Below, piece by piece: positions 49,932 through 63,337 of a stretch of DNA of 64,000 nucleotides. The position numbers and the translations under genes are program-made. The stretch lies in the NCBI RefSeq assembly GCF_014635045.1, contig NZ_BMCF01000010.1, positions 1 through 64,000 on the forward strand, read 5' to 3'. A model generated the notes under the pieces. It worked only from the letters and a program-made list of their open reading frames with translations. It did no database searches and was not told where the DNA came from. This stretch comes from Staphylococcus nepalensis. GTDB lineage: Bacteria; Bacillota; Bacilli; Staphylococcales; Staphylococcaceae. Positions within the stretch are counted from its first letter, which is position 1. Each line of letters opens with the position of its first letter.

Positions 49932-50735
49932 TCATCCTTTTACAATTGTATTTTTTGTATTAGTTATAATTAAGACAAATGCCATAAAGAGAATCAGAAA
50001 CAATGCTATCGTTGACCCCATGCCATAATTTTGAATAACTAAGAATTGTTCCTCAATAGCTGTACCCATATTAATCACTTTATTACCTGCAATTAATCTT
50101 GTAATCATAAATAGTGAAAGCGCAGGGATAAAAGTAACTTGGACACCCGTTAATACACCTCGTTTCGTCAAAGGAGCAATCACTTTTCTAAATATTATTA
50201 ACCGACTAGCACCGAGATCACTTGAAGCTTGTAACAAGTTGTTAGGAATGTCTTTCATACTATTAAAGATAGGTAGAATCATAAATGGAATGTAAATATA
50301 ACTGGCAACGATTAAAAAAGCAGGCACAGTAAATAATAGTTCCAATTTAGGCAAGTGCAAACCATATAATATTCGGTTGATAATACCATCATGACTGAAC
50401 AAACCAATAAATGCATAGGTCTTCAGTAGTAAATTAATCCAAGTAGGTATAATTAGGATAAGCAACCAAAGACTTTGATATTTAGATATTCGAATGAAAT
50501 AAGCTGCTGGATAACTAATGCATAAAGTCATTATTGTGATCGCCGTAGCATACATGATAGAATCCCAAATCATTCTAAAATATTTTGTGGTCATGATTTG
50601 TTTATAATTATCTAAATTGAAATGACCATGAATATCAATCATTGAAAAGTAGATAAGCAGAATCACAGGAATAACAACAAAAAGAAGCATCCACAATATA
50701 TATGGTATAAATAAATAACCATTAATTTTGCGCAT
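49932..50735 (-). CDS. potB: Spermidine/putrescine permease PotB
   Basis: Permease subunit, 267 residues, six membrane helices, with the EAA loop [20 protein letters not shown] for ATPase contact. I choose ATG at 50735 ([12 protein letters not shown]), nine bases after GAGG; it overlaps the end of potA by 14 bases. The longer frame to 50789 starts inside potA. It is the only structural pot gene with an unbroken frame; without partners it cannot form a working importer. Confidence 0.9.
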   Translation of the reverse strand: MRKINGYLFIPYILWMLLFVVIPVILLIYFSMIDIHGHFNLDNYKQIMTTKYFRMIWDSIMYATAITIMTLCISYPAAYFIRISKYQSLWLLILIIPTWINLLLKTYAFIGLFSHDGIINRILYGLHLPKLELLFTVPAFLIVASYIYIPFMILPIFNSMKDIPNNLLQASSDLGASRLIIFRKVIAPLTKRGVLTGVQVTFIPALSLFMITRLIAGNKVINMGTAIEEQFLVIQNYGMGSTIALFLILFMAFVLIITNTKNTIVKG

Positions 50736-51821
50736 TGTTACCATCCTCATAACTTTCAATTCGTTTATCAAATGCTTCTTCAGTCTCACCAGGTACCATG
50801 ATATGAATGGCTTCAGGTTCGAAGTATAAACTTACTTTACTGCCAACCTCAGCTTTTTTAGTAGAATGAATCAGCCATTCATAGCCTTTTTTATCAACAC
50901 AATTCATCTCATAGTGGACGCCCCTAAATAACATAGAATCGACAGTGACTTCAAATAACCCATGATTAGGCGGTTCCAAAGATATGTCTTCTGGACGAAT
51001 GATGACATCGACTTGTTGTTGTGTAGGGATGCCTTTATCAATACAATTGAATACTTGTCCGTAAATATCTACCACAAAATCTTCAACCATTGTTCCTTTT
51101 ACGATATTAGATTCTCCAATAAAGTCAGCAACAAATCGATTCACTGGTTCATCGTAAATATCTATAGGCGATCCAAATTGTTGTATTTTTCCATCTTTCA
51201 TTACAAAAATATAATCACTCAATGCTAATGCTTCTTCTTGATCATGTGTGACAAATATAAAAGTAATACCTAACCTTGATTGTATATCCCTTAATTCATA
51301 TTGCATCTCAGTTCTTAACTTTAAATCTAATGCAGACAACGATTCATCTAGAAGTAAAATCTCAGGCTCATTCACTATAGCCCGGGCGATTGCAATACGT
51401 TGTTTTGTCCACCACTCATGCCGTCAACCATTCTATTTTCAAACCCAGTTAATTTCACTAATTTTAAAGCTTCTTGCACTTTAGCCTTAATTACTTGTTT
51501 GCTTAGCTTTTTAATTTTTAAACCAAATGCGATATTATCAAAAACATTTAAGTGTGAGAATAACGCGTAATCTTGAAAAACAGTATTTACTTTTCTCTTG
51601 TTAGCAGGAATGTGATTAATCGTTTTACCTTTGTATATGATTTCACCACTATCAACTTGTTCAAAGCCTACGATAAGTTTAAGTATTGTAGTTTTCCCGT
51701 AACCAGAAGGCCCTAATAATGTGTAAAAATGACTAGAGTCGATATTCAAATCTATATCATTTAAAACTTGGGATTCTCCATAGGATTTACTAACGGATTG
51801 GAATGTTAATAAGGGGGTCAT
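50722..51821 (-). pseudogene. potA: Spermidine/putrescine ABC ATPase PotA, frameshifted in the signature motif
   Basis: ATPase subunit of the polyamine importer. The N-terminal frame carries Walker A as GPSGYGKTT (tyrosine is unusual, Ser or Cys is normal), the Q-loop VFQDYALF and the signature start MSGGQ. One base is missing in an A run at 51403-51406 (minus-strand CAAAAC), right after SGGQ. The other frame continues with the expected [20 protein letters not shown]alker B, THDQEEAL and the TOBE-like C-terminus. Restoring one base gives 366 residues, normal for PotA. Confidence 0.87.
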
Positions 51822-51924
51822 ACTTTATCCTCCTATAAATATAATACTGTTGTAATAGCTATCATTTTTACGTACCTTGACACCATATTTTTTAATTTAT
51901 GTATTTAGTTTGACTTGATTTAAA

Positions 51925-52139
51925 TTATAATAAGTCTCTTTCTTCAGCATATCGATTATCACGCCTATCCAATAAAAATAACGCTTTGCCTTAGAGACAA
52001 AAATTCAATGTATCAGAATCAGAGGTACCAAAATTTTATATAAAGTATTAGGTTTCAAAGTAACTAATAGCGCCTCTGTTTAAAACCATTTGGTTGTGCG
52101 GCTTCAATTTAATTGATCATCTCTTCTCAAGTTTTTCAT
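51925..52139 (-). pseudogene. Relic of an XRE-cupin transcriptional regulator
   Basis: Between yktA and potA, where S. aureus has an XRE-cupin regulator, only fragments remain. From an ATG at 52139 comes MKNLRRDDQLN and a stop, like the start of an XRE helix-turn-helix. The same frame then reads TEALLVTLKPNTLYK, like a cupin strand pair. A shifted frame reads TSDSDTLNFCL, then after a stop GKALFLLDRRDNRYAEERDL, like the rest of a small cupin. At least two deletions, a frameshift and stops are needed to explain it. The match rests on recalled sequence. Confidence 0.55.
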
Positions 52140-52446
52140 AATGAATTTTATACCTCTTTTATGTCTCACTTTTTAAACACTAGGTTTTTAAAATTTTAGT
52201 ATGTATTGTACTAAAACTTATAATATATTAAAAAATTTTTCCATATTGGTAGTGCACATTCACTTTCAATACTGAAAAACGTTTGATAAATTAAATTTTC
52301 TACGATTTTTTCTTGAACGCACTGTTTTACCCTTCTTAGACTTTTGAGTTTTCCCTTATATTCTTAATGACAAATCAATTAATTTATTCATATTTATTAT
52401 CGTTTACAATCTATTTTGACACACACACTTTCAATTACTTCAAAAA
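52140..52446. other. Intergenic remainder upstream of the pot locus
   Basis: AT-rich sequence with no supported gene; may include the former promoter of the regulator and pot operon. Confidence 0.4.
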
Positions 52447-52513
52447 AGGCTATACTTTATTTACTTTTATTAAACGTTTTTTAGCGCTTAATAAAAATAT
52501 CAAAGTATAGCCT
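52447..52513 (-). terminator. Terminator of yktA
   Basis: AGGCTATACTTTG and its complement form a 12-bp stem around a long loop, followed by TTTTTTG on the minus strand, 12 bases after the yktA stop. Confidence 0.75.
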
Positions 52514-52525
52514 GTATGACAACAC

Positions 52526-52804
52526 TTATTTTTCTTTTGAACTGAAATATTTTTGGTTAGGCGATGTTTGAACGGACTTTACTGCTTGATAACTATTATA
52601 ACCACTTTGTTTTTCAAATGTTTTAAAAATTTGTTTTTCTTCAGCCTTGCTTGGGACAATATTTTTAAATTGCTGATAACGATTTAAAAGGTCTTCGCCT
52701 TCAACTTGCGATTCGTAATACTTCTCTATTGCATTAAAAAAAGCCACCACCTGCAACATTTCTTCATTAGACCAATCAAGGTCTAAGGGGTATGAATACT
52801 CCAT
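52526..52804 (-). CDS. yktA: UPF0223 family protein (YktA)
   Basis: Small helical protein of 92 residues ([20 protein letters not shown] start), conserved next to pdhABCD in Bacilli, with no known function. The ATG has AAAGGTGGG about ten bases upstream. It is transcribed in the same direction as pdhD but separated from it by 250 bases. Confidence 0.92.
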   Translation of the reverse strand: MEYSYPLDLDWSNEEMLQVVAFFNAIEKYYESQVEGEDLLNRYQQFKNIVPSKAEEKQIFKTFEKQSGYNSYQAVKSVQTSPNQKYFSSKEK

Positions 52805-53055
52805 ATACTAACCCACCTTTATGTTACCTATTATATGCCGAATTTTTAAGATTTAATTTAAAAAAGGACGGAACAGAAACCAAATTTAAGAAATTGATTT
52901 CATATGCCCGCCCCTACAAAGATGCTATATTGCTTAAAAGTGCACATTAAATTATTTAAAATAAATCATCTACTATGATATGCCGATTTCTAAATAAGTT
53001 GAAATGGAAACAATTAATCACTAGCACTTTGTCTTTTATATAAAAATTGCTTTAA

Positions 53056-54462
53056 TTACATAGTATGAACTGGTAATCCTAAAGCTTTCTCAGCAGCTTC
53101 CATAGACATTTCACCTAATGTTGGGTGCGCATGTACAGTTAATGCTAAGTCTTCTGCGTTCATACCAGCTTCAATTGCTAAACCTAACTCAGAGATAATA
53201 TCAGAAGCGCCAGTACCAACTACTTGAGCACCTACTAATGTATTATCTTCTTTAAGTGTTATTAATTTAACAAAACCGGTTGTGTCATCTAATGATAATG
53301 CACGGCCGTTAGCTGCATAAGGGAATTTAGAAGCAGTAACTTCTAATCCTTCTTCTTTAGCTTGTGCTTCAGTATAACCTACTTGTGCAAGTTCTGGTTC
53401 AGTGAAACATACAGCTGGCATACCGATGTAATCAACTTCAGATGCTTCACCGGAAATAACTTCAGCAGCTACTTTCGCTTCATAACTAGCTTTATGTGCT
53501 AATGGTAATCCAGGAACGATATCACCAATTGCAAAGATATTTTCAGCAGAAGTACGGCTTTGTTTATCTACTTCTAATAATCCACGATCAGCAAATTTAA
53601 GACCAATTTCTTCTAAACCTAACTCATCAGTGTTTGGGCGACGACCAACAGTTACCAGTACATAGTCTGCATCGATTGTTTGTTCTTCGCCTTTAACTTC
53701 ATATGTTACTTTAACGCCATCGTCAGTTTCTTCAGCAGATTTTGCCATCGCTTCAGTTACAATTTCAACGCCTTTTTCTTTCATACCTTTTTTAACAGGT
53801 TGCGTCATTTGTTTTTCAAAGCCACCTAGTATGTCTTTTGCACCTTCTAAAATCGTAACTTCTGAACCAAAGTTAGCAAAAGCAGTACCTAATTCAGAAC
53901 CAATATAACCGCCACCAACGACAACTAATTTACCAGGAACTTCTTGTAAATTTAAAGCGCCAGTTGAATCGATTACGCGGTTACCGAATTTGAAGTTAGG
54001 GATTTCAATTGGTCTAGAACCAGTTGCAATAATCGCGTTTTTAAAGTTATAAGTTTGAGCACTTTTTTCGTCCATAACGCGTAAGCTGTTATTATCTACA
54101 AAATAAGCTTCACCTTTAACGATTTCTACTTTATTACCTTTTAATAGTCCTTCAACACCACCAGTTAATTTTTTAACAACTGATTGCTTGAATTCTTGAA
54201 CTTTATCAAATTTAAGTGAAACACTTTCAGCAATAACACCTAAATCTTCAGAGTTTTGAGTTTCATTATAACGGTGAGATGCATGTAATAATGCTTTTGA
54301 TGGGATACAACCAACGTTAAGACATACGCCACCTAATTCGCCTTTTTCAACGATTGTTACTTTTTGACCTAATTGAGCTGCGCGAATTGCTGCAACATAT
54401 CCTCCAGGTCCGGCTCCGATTACAATAGTATCTGTTTCAATTGGGAAATCTCCAACTACCAT
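53056..54462 (-). CDS. pdhD: Dihydrolipoyl dehydrogenase (E3 of pyruvate dehydrogenase)
   Basis: Flavoprotein of 468 residues that reoxidises dihydrolipoamide with NAD+. FAD motif [17 protein letters not shown] (about 17-33), redox disulfide [13 protein letters not shown] (about 43-55), NAD motif [10 protein letters not shown] (about 187-196) and the C-terminal HAHPTLGE with the catalytic His-Glu are all present. It starts three bases after the pdhC stop. It also serves other 2-oxoacid complexes. Confidence 0.97.
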   Translation of the reverse strand: MVVGDFPIETDTIVIGAGPGGYVAAIRAAQLGQKVTIVEKGELGGVCLNVGCIPSKALLHASHRYNETQNSEDLGVIAESVSLKFDKVQEFKQSVVKKLTGGVEGLLKGNKVEIVKGEAYFVDNNSLRVMDEKSAQTYNFKNAIIATGSRPIEIPNFKFGNRVIDSTGALNLQEVPGKLVVVGGGYIGSELGTAFANFGSEVTILEGAKDILGGFEKQMTQPVKKGMKEKGVEIVTEAMAKSAEETDDGVKVTYEVKGEEQTIDADYVLVTVGRRPNTDELGLEEIGLKFADRGLLEVDKQSRTSAENIFAIGDIVPGLPLAHKASYEAKVAAEVISGEASEVDYIGMPAVCFTEPELAQVGYTEAQAKEEGLEVTASKFPYAANGRALSLDDTTGFVKLITLKEDNTLVGAQVVGTGASDIISELGLAIEAGMNAEDLALTVHAHPTLGEMSMEAAEKALGLPVHTM

Positions 54463-54465
54463 GTT

Positions 54466-55761
54466 TTACCCCTCCATTAATAATAATTCTGGATTATTTA
54501 ATAAACGTTTGATATGGTTCATAGCATTTTGTCCAGTCGCACCATCAATTTGTCTATGGTCAAAGCTTAATGATAATGATAATACTGGAGCAGCTATAAT
54601 TTCTCCGTCTTTAACAATAGGTTTTTGGGCAATACGACCAATACCTAAGATAGCAACTTCTGGGTGATTTATAACAGGAGTGAACCATTGACCACCAGCT
54701 GAACCAATATTACTAATTGTACAAGTCGCATCTTTCATTTCATCTGAAGTCAATTTACCATCACGTGCTTTCACAGCTAATTCATTAATTTCATCTGAAA
54801 TTTGGAACATAGATTTACGGTCAGCATGTTTAACAACAGGTACTAATAAGCCTCTGTCAGTATCAGCTGCAATACCGATATTCCAATAATGTTTTTGTAC
54901 AATTTCGCCAGCTTCTTCATTGAATTCTGTGTTAAGTGCTGGGTATTTTTTAAGTGCAGAAACAAGTGCTTTCACTACATATGGTAAGAAAGTTAATTTA
55001 GTACCTTGCTCAGCCGCAACTTCTTTGAATTTTTTACGGTGATCCCATAATTCTTGAACATCGATTTCATCCATTAAAGTCACGTGAGGCGCAGTGTGTT
55101 TAGAATTAACCATTGCTTTAGCAATTGCTTTACGCATTGCAGGAATTTTTTCAGTTGTTTCTGGGAATTCTCCTTCAGTAGCAACTGGTGCTGATTGTGC
55201 AGAACTAGCTGTAGTTTCTTCAGTAGCTTCTGATGTACTTTCAGCTGAAGCTGTACTTGTCTCTCCATTTAAGTACGCATCAATGTCTTCTTTAGTTGTG
55301 CGACCATTTTTACCAGAAGCTACAACTGCTTTAATATTAATACCATTTTCACGTGCATATTTACGTACTGAAGGCATTGCTTTAACGCGTTTATTTTCAT
55401 CTACATCTTCATCATTTGATGATTGAGCAGGTGCTTCAGTTTTTTCTTCTTTTTCAGATTCTGATTCTGCTTCGCTTGCAGATTCATCACTGTCGCTACC
55501 TTTAAATTCCATATCTTCTGCATCAGGCGCGTCGATTTTAACGATTGTGTCACCCACAACTGCTACAGTACCTTCATCTACTAGTACTTCTTCAATTGTT
55601 CCTGAAACAGGTGATGGGATTTCTACTACTGATTTGTCATTTTGTACTTCAGCTAAAACATCATCTTCTTCGATGTTATCTCCAGCTTTAACAAACCATT
55701 TTACAATTTCACCTTCGTGGATACCTTCACCAATATCGGGTAGTTTAAATTCAAATGCCAC
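54466..55761 (-). CDS. pdhC: Dihydrolipoamide acetyltransferase (E2 of pyruvate dehydrogenase)
   Basis: Core of the PDH complex, 431 residues. One lipoyl domain (1-80, with lipoylated Lys in [11 protein letters not shown]), an acidic Ser/Glu linker, the peripheral-subunit-binding domain (about 127-163, [18 protein letters not shown]), an Ala/Ser/Thr/Glu linker and the catalytic domain with active-site [16 protein letters not shown] precedes the ATG. It follows pdhB after 150 bases that contain a hairpin. Confidence 0.97.
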   Translation of the reverse strand: MAFEFKLPDIGEGIHEGEIVKWFVKAGDNIEEDDVLAEVQNDKSVVEIPSPVSGTIEEVLVDEGTVAVVGDTIVKIDAPDAEDMEFKGSDSDESASEAESESEKEEKTEAPAQSSNDEDVDENKRVKAMPSVRKYARENGINIKAVVASGKNGRTTKEDIDAYLNGETSTASAESTSEATEETTASSAQSAPVATEGEFPETTEKIPAMRKAIAKAMVNSKHTAPHVTLMDEIDVQELWDHRKKFKEVAAEQGTKLTFLPYVVKALVSALKKYPALNTEFNEEAGEIVQKHYWNIGIAADTDRGLLVPVVKHADRKSMFQISDEINELAVKARDGKLTSDEMKDATCTISNIGSAGGQWFTPVINHPEVAILGIGRIAQKPIVKDGEIIAAPVLSLSLSFDHRQIDGATGQNAMNHIKRLLNNPELLLMEG

Positions 55762-55862
55762 GTTATTATCCTCCTAAAAAGTTCATATTTAGTCACAAAT
55801 GATAAAATGAGAGTTGAATTTATTATTCACTATCTCATGCTTTCTTTTAATAAAAACAAATG

Positions 55863-55904
55863 AAGTTGGGATAACATTGTGACAGATATCCCAAACTTTT
55901 TTAT
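55863..55904. terminator. Hairpin between pdhB and pdhC
   Basis: AAGTTGGGATA pairs with TATCCCAAACTT. On the plus strand it ends in TTTTTT; on the minus (pdh) strand the stem is intact but the T tail is poor, so it may be a weak terminator or an RNA-processing or stabilising structure in the pdh transcript. Confidence 0.55.
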
Positions 55905-55911
55905 TTATAAA

Positions 55912-56889
55912 TTAGAATTCTAATGTTGCTTTTGCTTTTTCAATGATATCATTTTTGTTTGGTAACCAAACGTTTTCAGCTTGAGTAAACGGATAAACCG
56001 TATCAGCAGCTGCTACACGCGCAATTGGTGCCTCTAATGAAAGAATAGCACGTTCAGCTAATTCTGAAGCAACTGTTGCACCAACACCAGCTTGACGTTG
56101 CGCTTCTTGAACAACAACTGCGCGACCAGTTTTCTCAACTGAAGCAACAAGCGTTTCTATATCAATAGGTTGCACCGTACGTAAATCGATAACTTCTACT
56201 GAATAGCCTTCTTTTTCTAATTCTTCTGCAGCTTTTAATGATTCTTGTACCATTGCACCATAAGCGATTAAAGTAAGATCATTACCTTCTTGTTTAACGT
56301 TAGCTTTGCCGATTTCAACTGTATATTCTTCCTCTGGGACTTCTTCACGGAATGAACGATATAATTTCATATGTTCTAAATATACAACTGGATCGTTACT
56401 TCTAATTGCAGAAATTAATAAACCTTTAGCGTCATAAGGGTTAGATGGAATAACTACATTTAAACCTGGTGATTGAGCTAAAATACCTTCTAAATTATCT
56501 GCGTGTAATTCTGGTGTATGCACGCCGCCACCAAATGGCGCACGAATTGTTACTGGTGCTTGTTTTGAGTTACCAGAACGGAAACGTGTACGTGCGATTT
56601 GACCTGCAACAGAGTCAAATGCTTCAAATACGAATCCTAAGAATTGGATTTCCATAACTGGACGATAGCCTTGTGTAGTTAAACCTAAAGCTAAACCACC
56701 GATTCCAGATTCTGCTAACGGTGTATCAAACACACGGTCTTCACCGAATTCTTTTTGTAATCCTTCAGTTACACGGAATACACCACCGTTAACGCCGACG
56801 TCTTCACCGAAAAGTAAGACATTTTCATCATTTTGTAATTCGGTTTTAAGCGCGTTATTAATCGCTTGAACCATTGTCATTTGTGCCAT
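55912..56889 (-). CDS. pdhB: Pyruvate dehydrogenase E1 beta subunit
   Basis: Thiamine diphosphate-dependent E1 beta, 325 residues, starting [18 protein letters not shown]. Transketolase pyrimidine-binding domain (about 1-175, with FGEDVG and [11 protein letters not shown]) and C-terminal transketolase domain (about 195-315). It starts three bases after the pdhA stop, coupled to it. Confidence 0.97.
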   Translation of the reverse strand: MAQMTMVQAINNALKTELQNDENVLLFGEDVGVNGGVFRVTEGLQKEFGEDRVFDTPLAESGIGGLALGLTTQGYRPVMEIQFLGFVFEAFDSVAGQIARTRFRSGNSKQAPVTIRAPFGGGVHTPELHADNLEGILAQSPGLNVVIPSNPYDAKGLLISAIRSNDPVVYLEHMKLYRSFREEVPEEEYTVEIGKANVKQEGNDLTLIAYGAMVQESLKAAEELEKEGYSVEVIDLRTVQPIDIETLVASVEKTGRAVVVQEAQRQAGVGATVASELAERAILSLEAPIARVAAADTVYPFTQAENVWLPNKNDIIEKAKATLEF

Positions 56890-56892
56890 CGG

Positions 56893-58005
<1,113 letters not shown>

Positions 58006-58101
58006 TCAATTCACCATACCTTTCCCGTATAATAGAAATTCATTTTATCCTTTCATATTGTACCACAAAACTATTCCGCTGTTAAACAAATAAGAAAAGT
58101 T

Positions 58102-58165
58102 CTGTAGTACTATAAACCGGTACAGTTTTTAATCTGTACTACTAATTTTCGTCATGCTGTACTAC
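58102..58165. promoter_or_regulatory. Three CTGTASTAC repeats upstream of pdhA
   Basis: CTGTAGTAC (58102-58110) and CTGTACTAC (58134-58142 and 58157-58165) lie 97-160 bases ahead of the pdhA start, with an inverted CTGTAC at 58120-58125. Repeated copies suggest a protein-binding region. I do not know a regulator with this motif. Confidence 0.45.
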
Positions 58166-58204
58166 CTGTATTTTTGAAATATGGGTTGTAATATCCCTTA
58201 AAAA

Positions 58205-58218
58205 TGTAAGCGCCCTCA
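58205..58218 (+). promoter_or_regulatory. Candidate cre site upstream of pdhA
   Basis: TGTAAGCGCCCTCA fits the cre consensus TGNAANCGNNNNCA at every fixed base. It lies 200 bases before the pdhA start and 54 bases after the ykyA stop. CcpA control of pdh is plausible but unproven here. Confidence 0.45.
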
Positions 58219-58271
58219 TTTATTATGCTATAGTTAAATAAGCAAAATTTCAAATTTATAGCACTATAGAT

Positions 58272-58898
58272 TTAATTTAAATTATCTACGTCCTGTTTTT
58301 CTTTATTTACTTTTTCCATTGCGTCTTTGTATTTATTAAATGATTTATCCATATCTTTATATGATTTGGATACTGCTTCCGTTTTTTGATTCATTTCTTC
58401 TTGATTTGCTTGGTCTCCAGCCCCATATTCAAATAAATCTTTTTCTTTGCTCATAATGTTTTTATATGACTTAGCATAATCGTCGTGTGCTTTATATTTA
58501 TCCTTTAATGCATCATTTAATTCTTTCACTTCTTTTTTCTTATCTTTATCACTGATATTATCTAAATGCTTTTGTGCCTTTTTAAATTCTTTTTCTGAAT
58601 TATCTAAAGCTTGTTCTTCTTTTTCAAATGCTTCTTGTCTATCTTTAACGTTACCTACAATTTTTTGAGAAGTTTCTTTCGCCTCTTGTTGATCTTTTCC
58701 ATTTATTTCTTCAACTAATTTTTGTTTTTCTTGTTCAAGATCGTTAAGTTTTTTTCCTACAGAAGAAACTGGTTTTTCTTTATCAAAAGCTTGTTGTATT
58801 TTTTCGTTGTAATCTTTTATTTCGTCTTTATCAGTTGTACATCCAGCTACAAGTACTGTTGAAGCAAGTAATGCACCTATACCGAGTTTTAATTTCAT
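58272..58898 (-). CDS. Putative cell-wall binding lipoprotein (YkyA-like)
   Basis: A 208-residue lipoprotein: signal MKLKLGIGALLASTVLVAGC with lipobox VAGC (Cys20), then an almost wholly helical, Lys/Glu/Asp-rich coiled coil to the end. It resembles B. subtilis YkyA, which also sits between pdhABCD and def. The function is unknown. AGGAGG lies seven bases upstream of the ATG. Divergent from def. Confidence 0.9.
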   Translation of the reverse strand: MKLKLGIGALLASTVLVAGCTTDKDEIKDYNEKIQQAFDKEKPVSSVGKKLNDLEQEKQKLVEEINGKDQQEAKETSQKIVGNVKDRQEAFEKEEQALDNSEKEFKKAQKHLDNISDKDKKKEVKELNDALKDKYKAHDDYAKSYKNIMSKEKDLFEYGAGDQANQEEMNQKTEAVSKSYKDMDKSFNKYKDAMEKVNKEKQDVDNLN

Positions 58899-59021
58899 TT
58901 TTGAGTAATCCTCCTTTTCCGTGTGTTATATTATATAATAAATTTTAATAAATCAAATTTATCACTGTATTTCAACTAGTAATCTTTGGTATATTTTATA
59001 TTAAGGAAGGTGTATGAACAA

Positions 59022-59573
59022 ATGTTAACAATGAAAGATATTATTCGCGATGGTCACCCTACACTTCGTGAAAAAGCTAAAGAAGTCGAAGTTCCTTTAT
59101 CAAATGAAGATAAAGAAACCTTAAAATCTATGAGAGAATTTCTAATCAATAGTCAAGATGAAGAAACAGCTAATAAATATGGTTTACGTTCTGGCGTCGG
59201 GTTAGCAGCACCACAAATTAATGTATCTAAAAAAATGATTGCTGTGTATTTACCTGATGACGGAGAAGGTAAAAGTTATGACTTAATGTTAGTAAACCCT
59301 AAAATCATGAGCCACAGTATTCAAGAAGCATACTTACCAACTGGAGAAGGTTGCTTAAGTGTAGATGAAAACATCCCCGGGCTCGTTCATCGTAAATTTA
59401 GAATCACAGTTAAAGCTAAAGATATAGACGGCAATGATATCAAATTACGTTTAAAAGGCTATCCAGCTGTTGTCGTACAACACGAAATTGACCATATTAA
59501 TGGTATCATGTTTTATGATCATATTGACCCCAATCATCCGCTGCAACCACATGAAGATGCAGTAGAAGTATAA
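59022..59573 (+). CDS. def: Peptide deformylase
   Basis: Removes the formyl group from nascent proteins; 183 residues, type II (Gram-positive) form. Metal motifs: GVGLAAPQI (about 58-66), EGCLSVDE (about 109-116) and HEIDHINGI (about 154-162). I choose the ATG at 59022 ([11 protein letters not shown]), nine bases after AAGGTG; a longer frame from 58986 would include the binding site. Convergent with the next gene, with a shared terminator. Confidence 0.97.
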   Translation: MLTMKDIIRDGHPTLREKAKEVEVPLSNEDKETLKSMREFLINSQDEETANKYGLRSGVGLAAPQINVSKKMIAVYLPDDGEGKSYDLMLVNPKIMSHSIQEAYLPTGEGCLSVDENIPGLVHRKFRITVKAKDIDGNDIKLRLKGYPAVVVQHEIDHINGIMFYDHIDPNHPLQPHEDAVEV

Positions 59574-59578
59574 AAAAG

Positions 59579-59627
59579 AACTGTTAGTAAATGTGTTAAT
59601 CCACATGCTTACTAACAGTTTTTTTAC
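59579..59627. terminator. Bidirectional terminator after def
   Basis: AACTGTTAGTAA pairs with TTACTAACAGTT and an inner ATGTG/CACAT adds to it; a TTTTTTT tail follows on the plus strand and a T run on the minus strand. Confidence 0.85.
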
Positions 59628-59896
59628 ATAAAGTCGTCTCTTCTCTCATGAAATGAAATATTTAATGCTGTTAATTCTTTTTTCAATGTATTCAGTTCTT
59701 GAATATCAATGAATTCAGGGTCATGGTTATGTTTTAGATAATTTTGGTCTTCATTTACTGTATCGATAATTTCATTATAATTAAAAAACATAATAACTTG
59801 TTCTGCACGCACTTCAAATGTAATATCTTGAAATACTTTGTCAGTTCGTTGTTTCTCATTCTTGATATCTTCTAAAATACGTTTTACTTTGTCCAT
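59624..59896 (-). CDS. Small conserved hypothetical protein
   Basis: A 90-residue charged, mainly helical protein (MDKVKRILEDIKNEKQRTDK start). I recognise no domain. I choose the ATG at 59896, six bases after AAGGTG; a GTG five codons upstream overlaps that site. Its place between def and rpoY looks conserved in staphylococci. The open frame, binding site and terminator support it as a real gene. Confidence 0.75.
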   Translation of the reverse strand: MDKVKRILEDIKNEKQRTDKVFQDITFEVRAEQVIMFFNYNEIIDTVNEDQNYLKHNHDPEFIDIQELNTLKKELTALNISFHERRDDFM

Positions 59897-60383
59897 AGCA
59901 ATCACCTTCACCTAATATCTATGTTTCTTTCTATATTAAACACTTTGCAATTATGTATCACCCTTTCATCATAATTAATTTTCACCATTGACTCAAGCTT
60001 TATGATAGATAGCTTTTAAATTTAAATACATCTAATTAAAACGACTTTCTTGGACTTTGTATTAACTTAATTACTTTATGTAATATAATAAGTACCCTTA
60101 AAATAAAACTGCTTTATTTATTCGACTACATCATGTAAAATGAGAAATAACTGAAAACATACAAAATAGTGAAATTTGTATTTTTCTAATCGAACGAATT
60201 TAAAATGACCCTAGAAACATACTGGGCGTATGCTCGTATGTTCTCTTTATATATATGAACGTAGTTTCAATTCACTGTTTTGAGTGACTTTATTTTTATT
60301 TAATATTAAGAAACTCACAAAAAGTATACAATCCAGGGTTTATATAAATAATTTAAACAAAAACTTAGGAGGAAATAGATATA
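59897..60383. other. Upstream region of rpoY-rnjA
   Basis: A 487-base gap between divergent genes. It has a TATAAT-like box near 60085, an imperfect inverted repeat ACATAC...GTATGT at 60216-60240, and an AGGAGG site before rpoY. No gene is supported. Its length suggests a long 5' leader, but no known riboswitch was recognised. Confidence 0.45.
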
Positions 60384-62470
<2,087 letters not shown>

Positions 62471-62473
62471 AAT

Positions 62474-62511
62474 AAAAGCACACGGTTAAGTATAACTTAA
62501 CCGTGTGCTTT
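62474..62511. terminator. Terminator of rpoY-rnjA
   Basis: AAAAGCACACGGTTAAG and its complement form a 17-bp stem with a four-base loop, with TTTTATTTTG following on the plus strand. Confidence 0.9.
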
Positions 62512-62540
62512 TATTTTGTTTACTATAATGTTATGAAAAT

Positions 62541-62567
62541 AGGCTGAGACGTATTTAAGTCTCAACC
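62541..62567 (-). terminator. Terminator of ktrC
   Basis: On the minus strand AGGTTGAGACT pairs with GTCTCAGCCT, followed by ATTTTC, 24 bases after the ktrC stop. The stem shares the CTGAGAC core of other terminators here. Confidence 0.65.
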
Positions 62568-62590
62568 TTTAATATACTTAGGTGCATTTA

Positions 62591-63250
62591 TTATCTAACG
62601 ACCTTCTTCTCAAAACGATTTAAATCATTATCATGGCCAATCATAATTAAAATATCGCCAATTTCAATATTGATATGGGGATCTGGTGAAACAATAATTT
62701 CTCTTCCTCTTTTCACAGCTATGATACTTATCCCATATTGCGCTCGAATATCTAATTCAATAATCGTTTGACCTGCCATTTTTTCACTGACTTTAATTTC
62801 AACAATAGAATGTTCATCTGCTAACTCTAAATAATCTAAAACGCTCGCACTTGCTACATTATGCGCAATTCTTCTTCCCATATCTCTTTCTGGATGAACG
62901 ACTGTATCTGCACCTATTTTATTTAAAATTTTAGCATGATAATCATTTTGAGCTTTAGCAGTTACTTTTTTAACACCTAATTCTTTTAAAATTAAAGTGG
63001 TTAACGTGCTTGACTGGATATTTTCACCAATAGCTACAATAACATGATCAAAATTTCTAATACCTAAACTTTTCATTACTGCTTCATCTGTTGTGTCAGC
63101 AATTACAGCGTGTGTAGCAATATCACTATATTCATTCACGCGTGCTTCATTCATATCAATTGCCATAACATCCATATCTAAAGCATTCAATTCTCTGACA
63201 ATACTGCCGCCAAAACGGCCTAAACCTATAACCACATATTCTTTGTCCAT
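62591..63250 (-). CDS. ktrC: Ktr potassium transport regulatory subunit (TrkA/RCK family)
   Basis: Cytoplasmic gating ring for KtrB/KtrD potassium channels, 219 residues. RCK-N Rossmann domain with GLGRFGGSIVREL (about 7-19) and an acidic D35-type residue for nucleotide binding, then RCK-C (about 135-215), the c-di-AMP binding domain in S. aureus. Names ktrA and ktrC have both been used in S. aureus. I choose ATG at 63250, six bases after GGAGG. Next to cydB, as in S. aureus. Confidence 0.93.
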   Translation of the reverse strand: MDKEYVVIGLGRFGGSIVRELNALDMDVMAIDMNEARVNEYSDIATHAVIADTTDEAVMKSLGIRNFDHVIVAIGENIQSSTLTTLILKELGVKKVTAKAQNDYHAKILNKIGADTVVHPERDMGRRIAHNVASASVLDYLELADEHSIVEIKVSEKMAGQTIIELDIRAQYGISIIAVKRGREIIVSPDPHINIEIGDILIMIGHDNDLNRFEKKVVR

Positions 63251-63337
63251 ATGCGTCCTCCAAACAGTAAGATAATTGAAATGTATCAAATCTAAATAAT
63301 TTAAACAATTATCATTACAGCACTTTAATATATGAGT

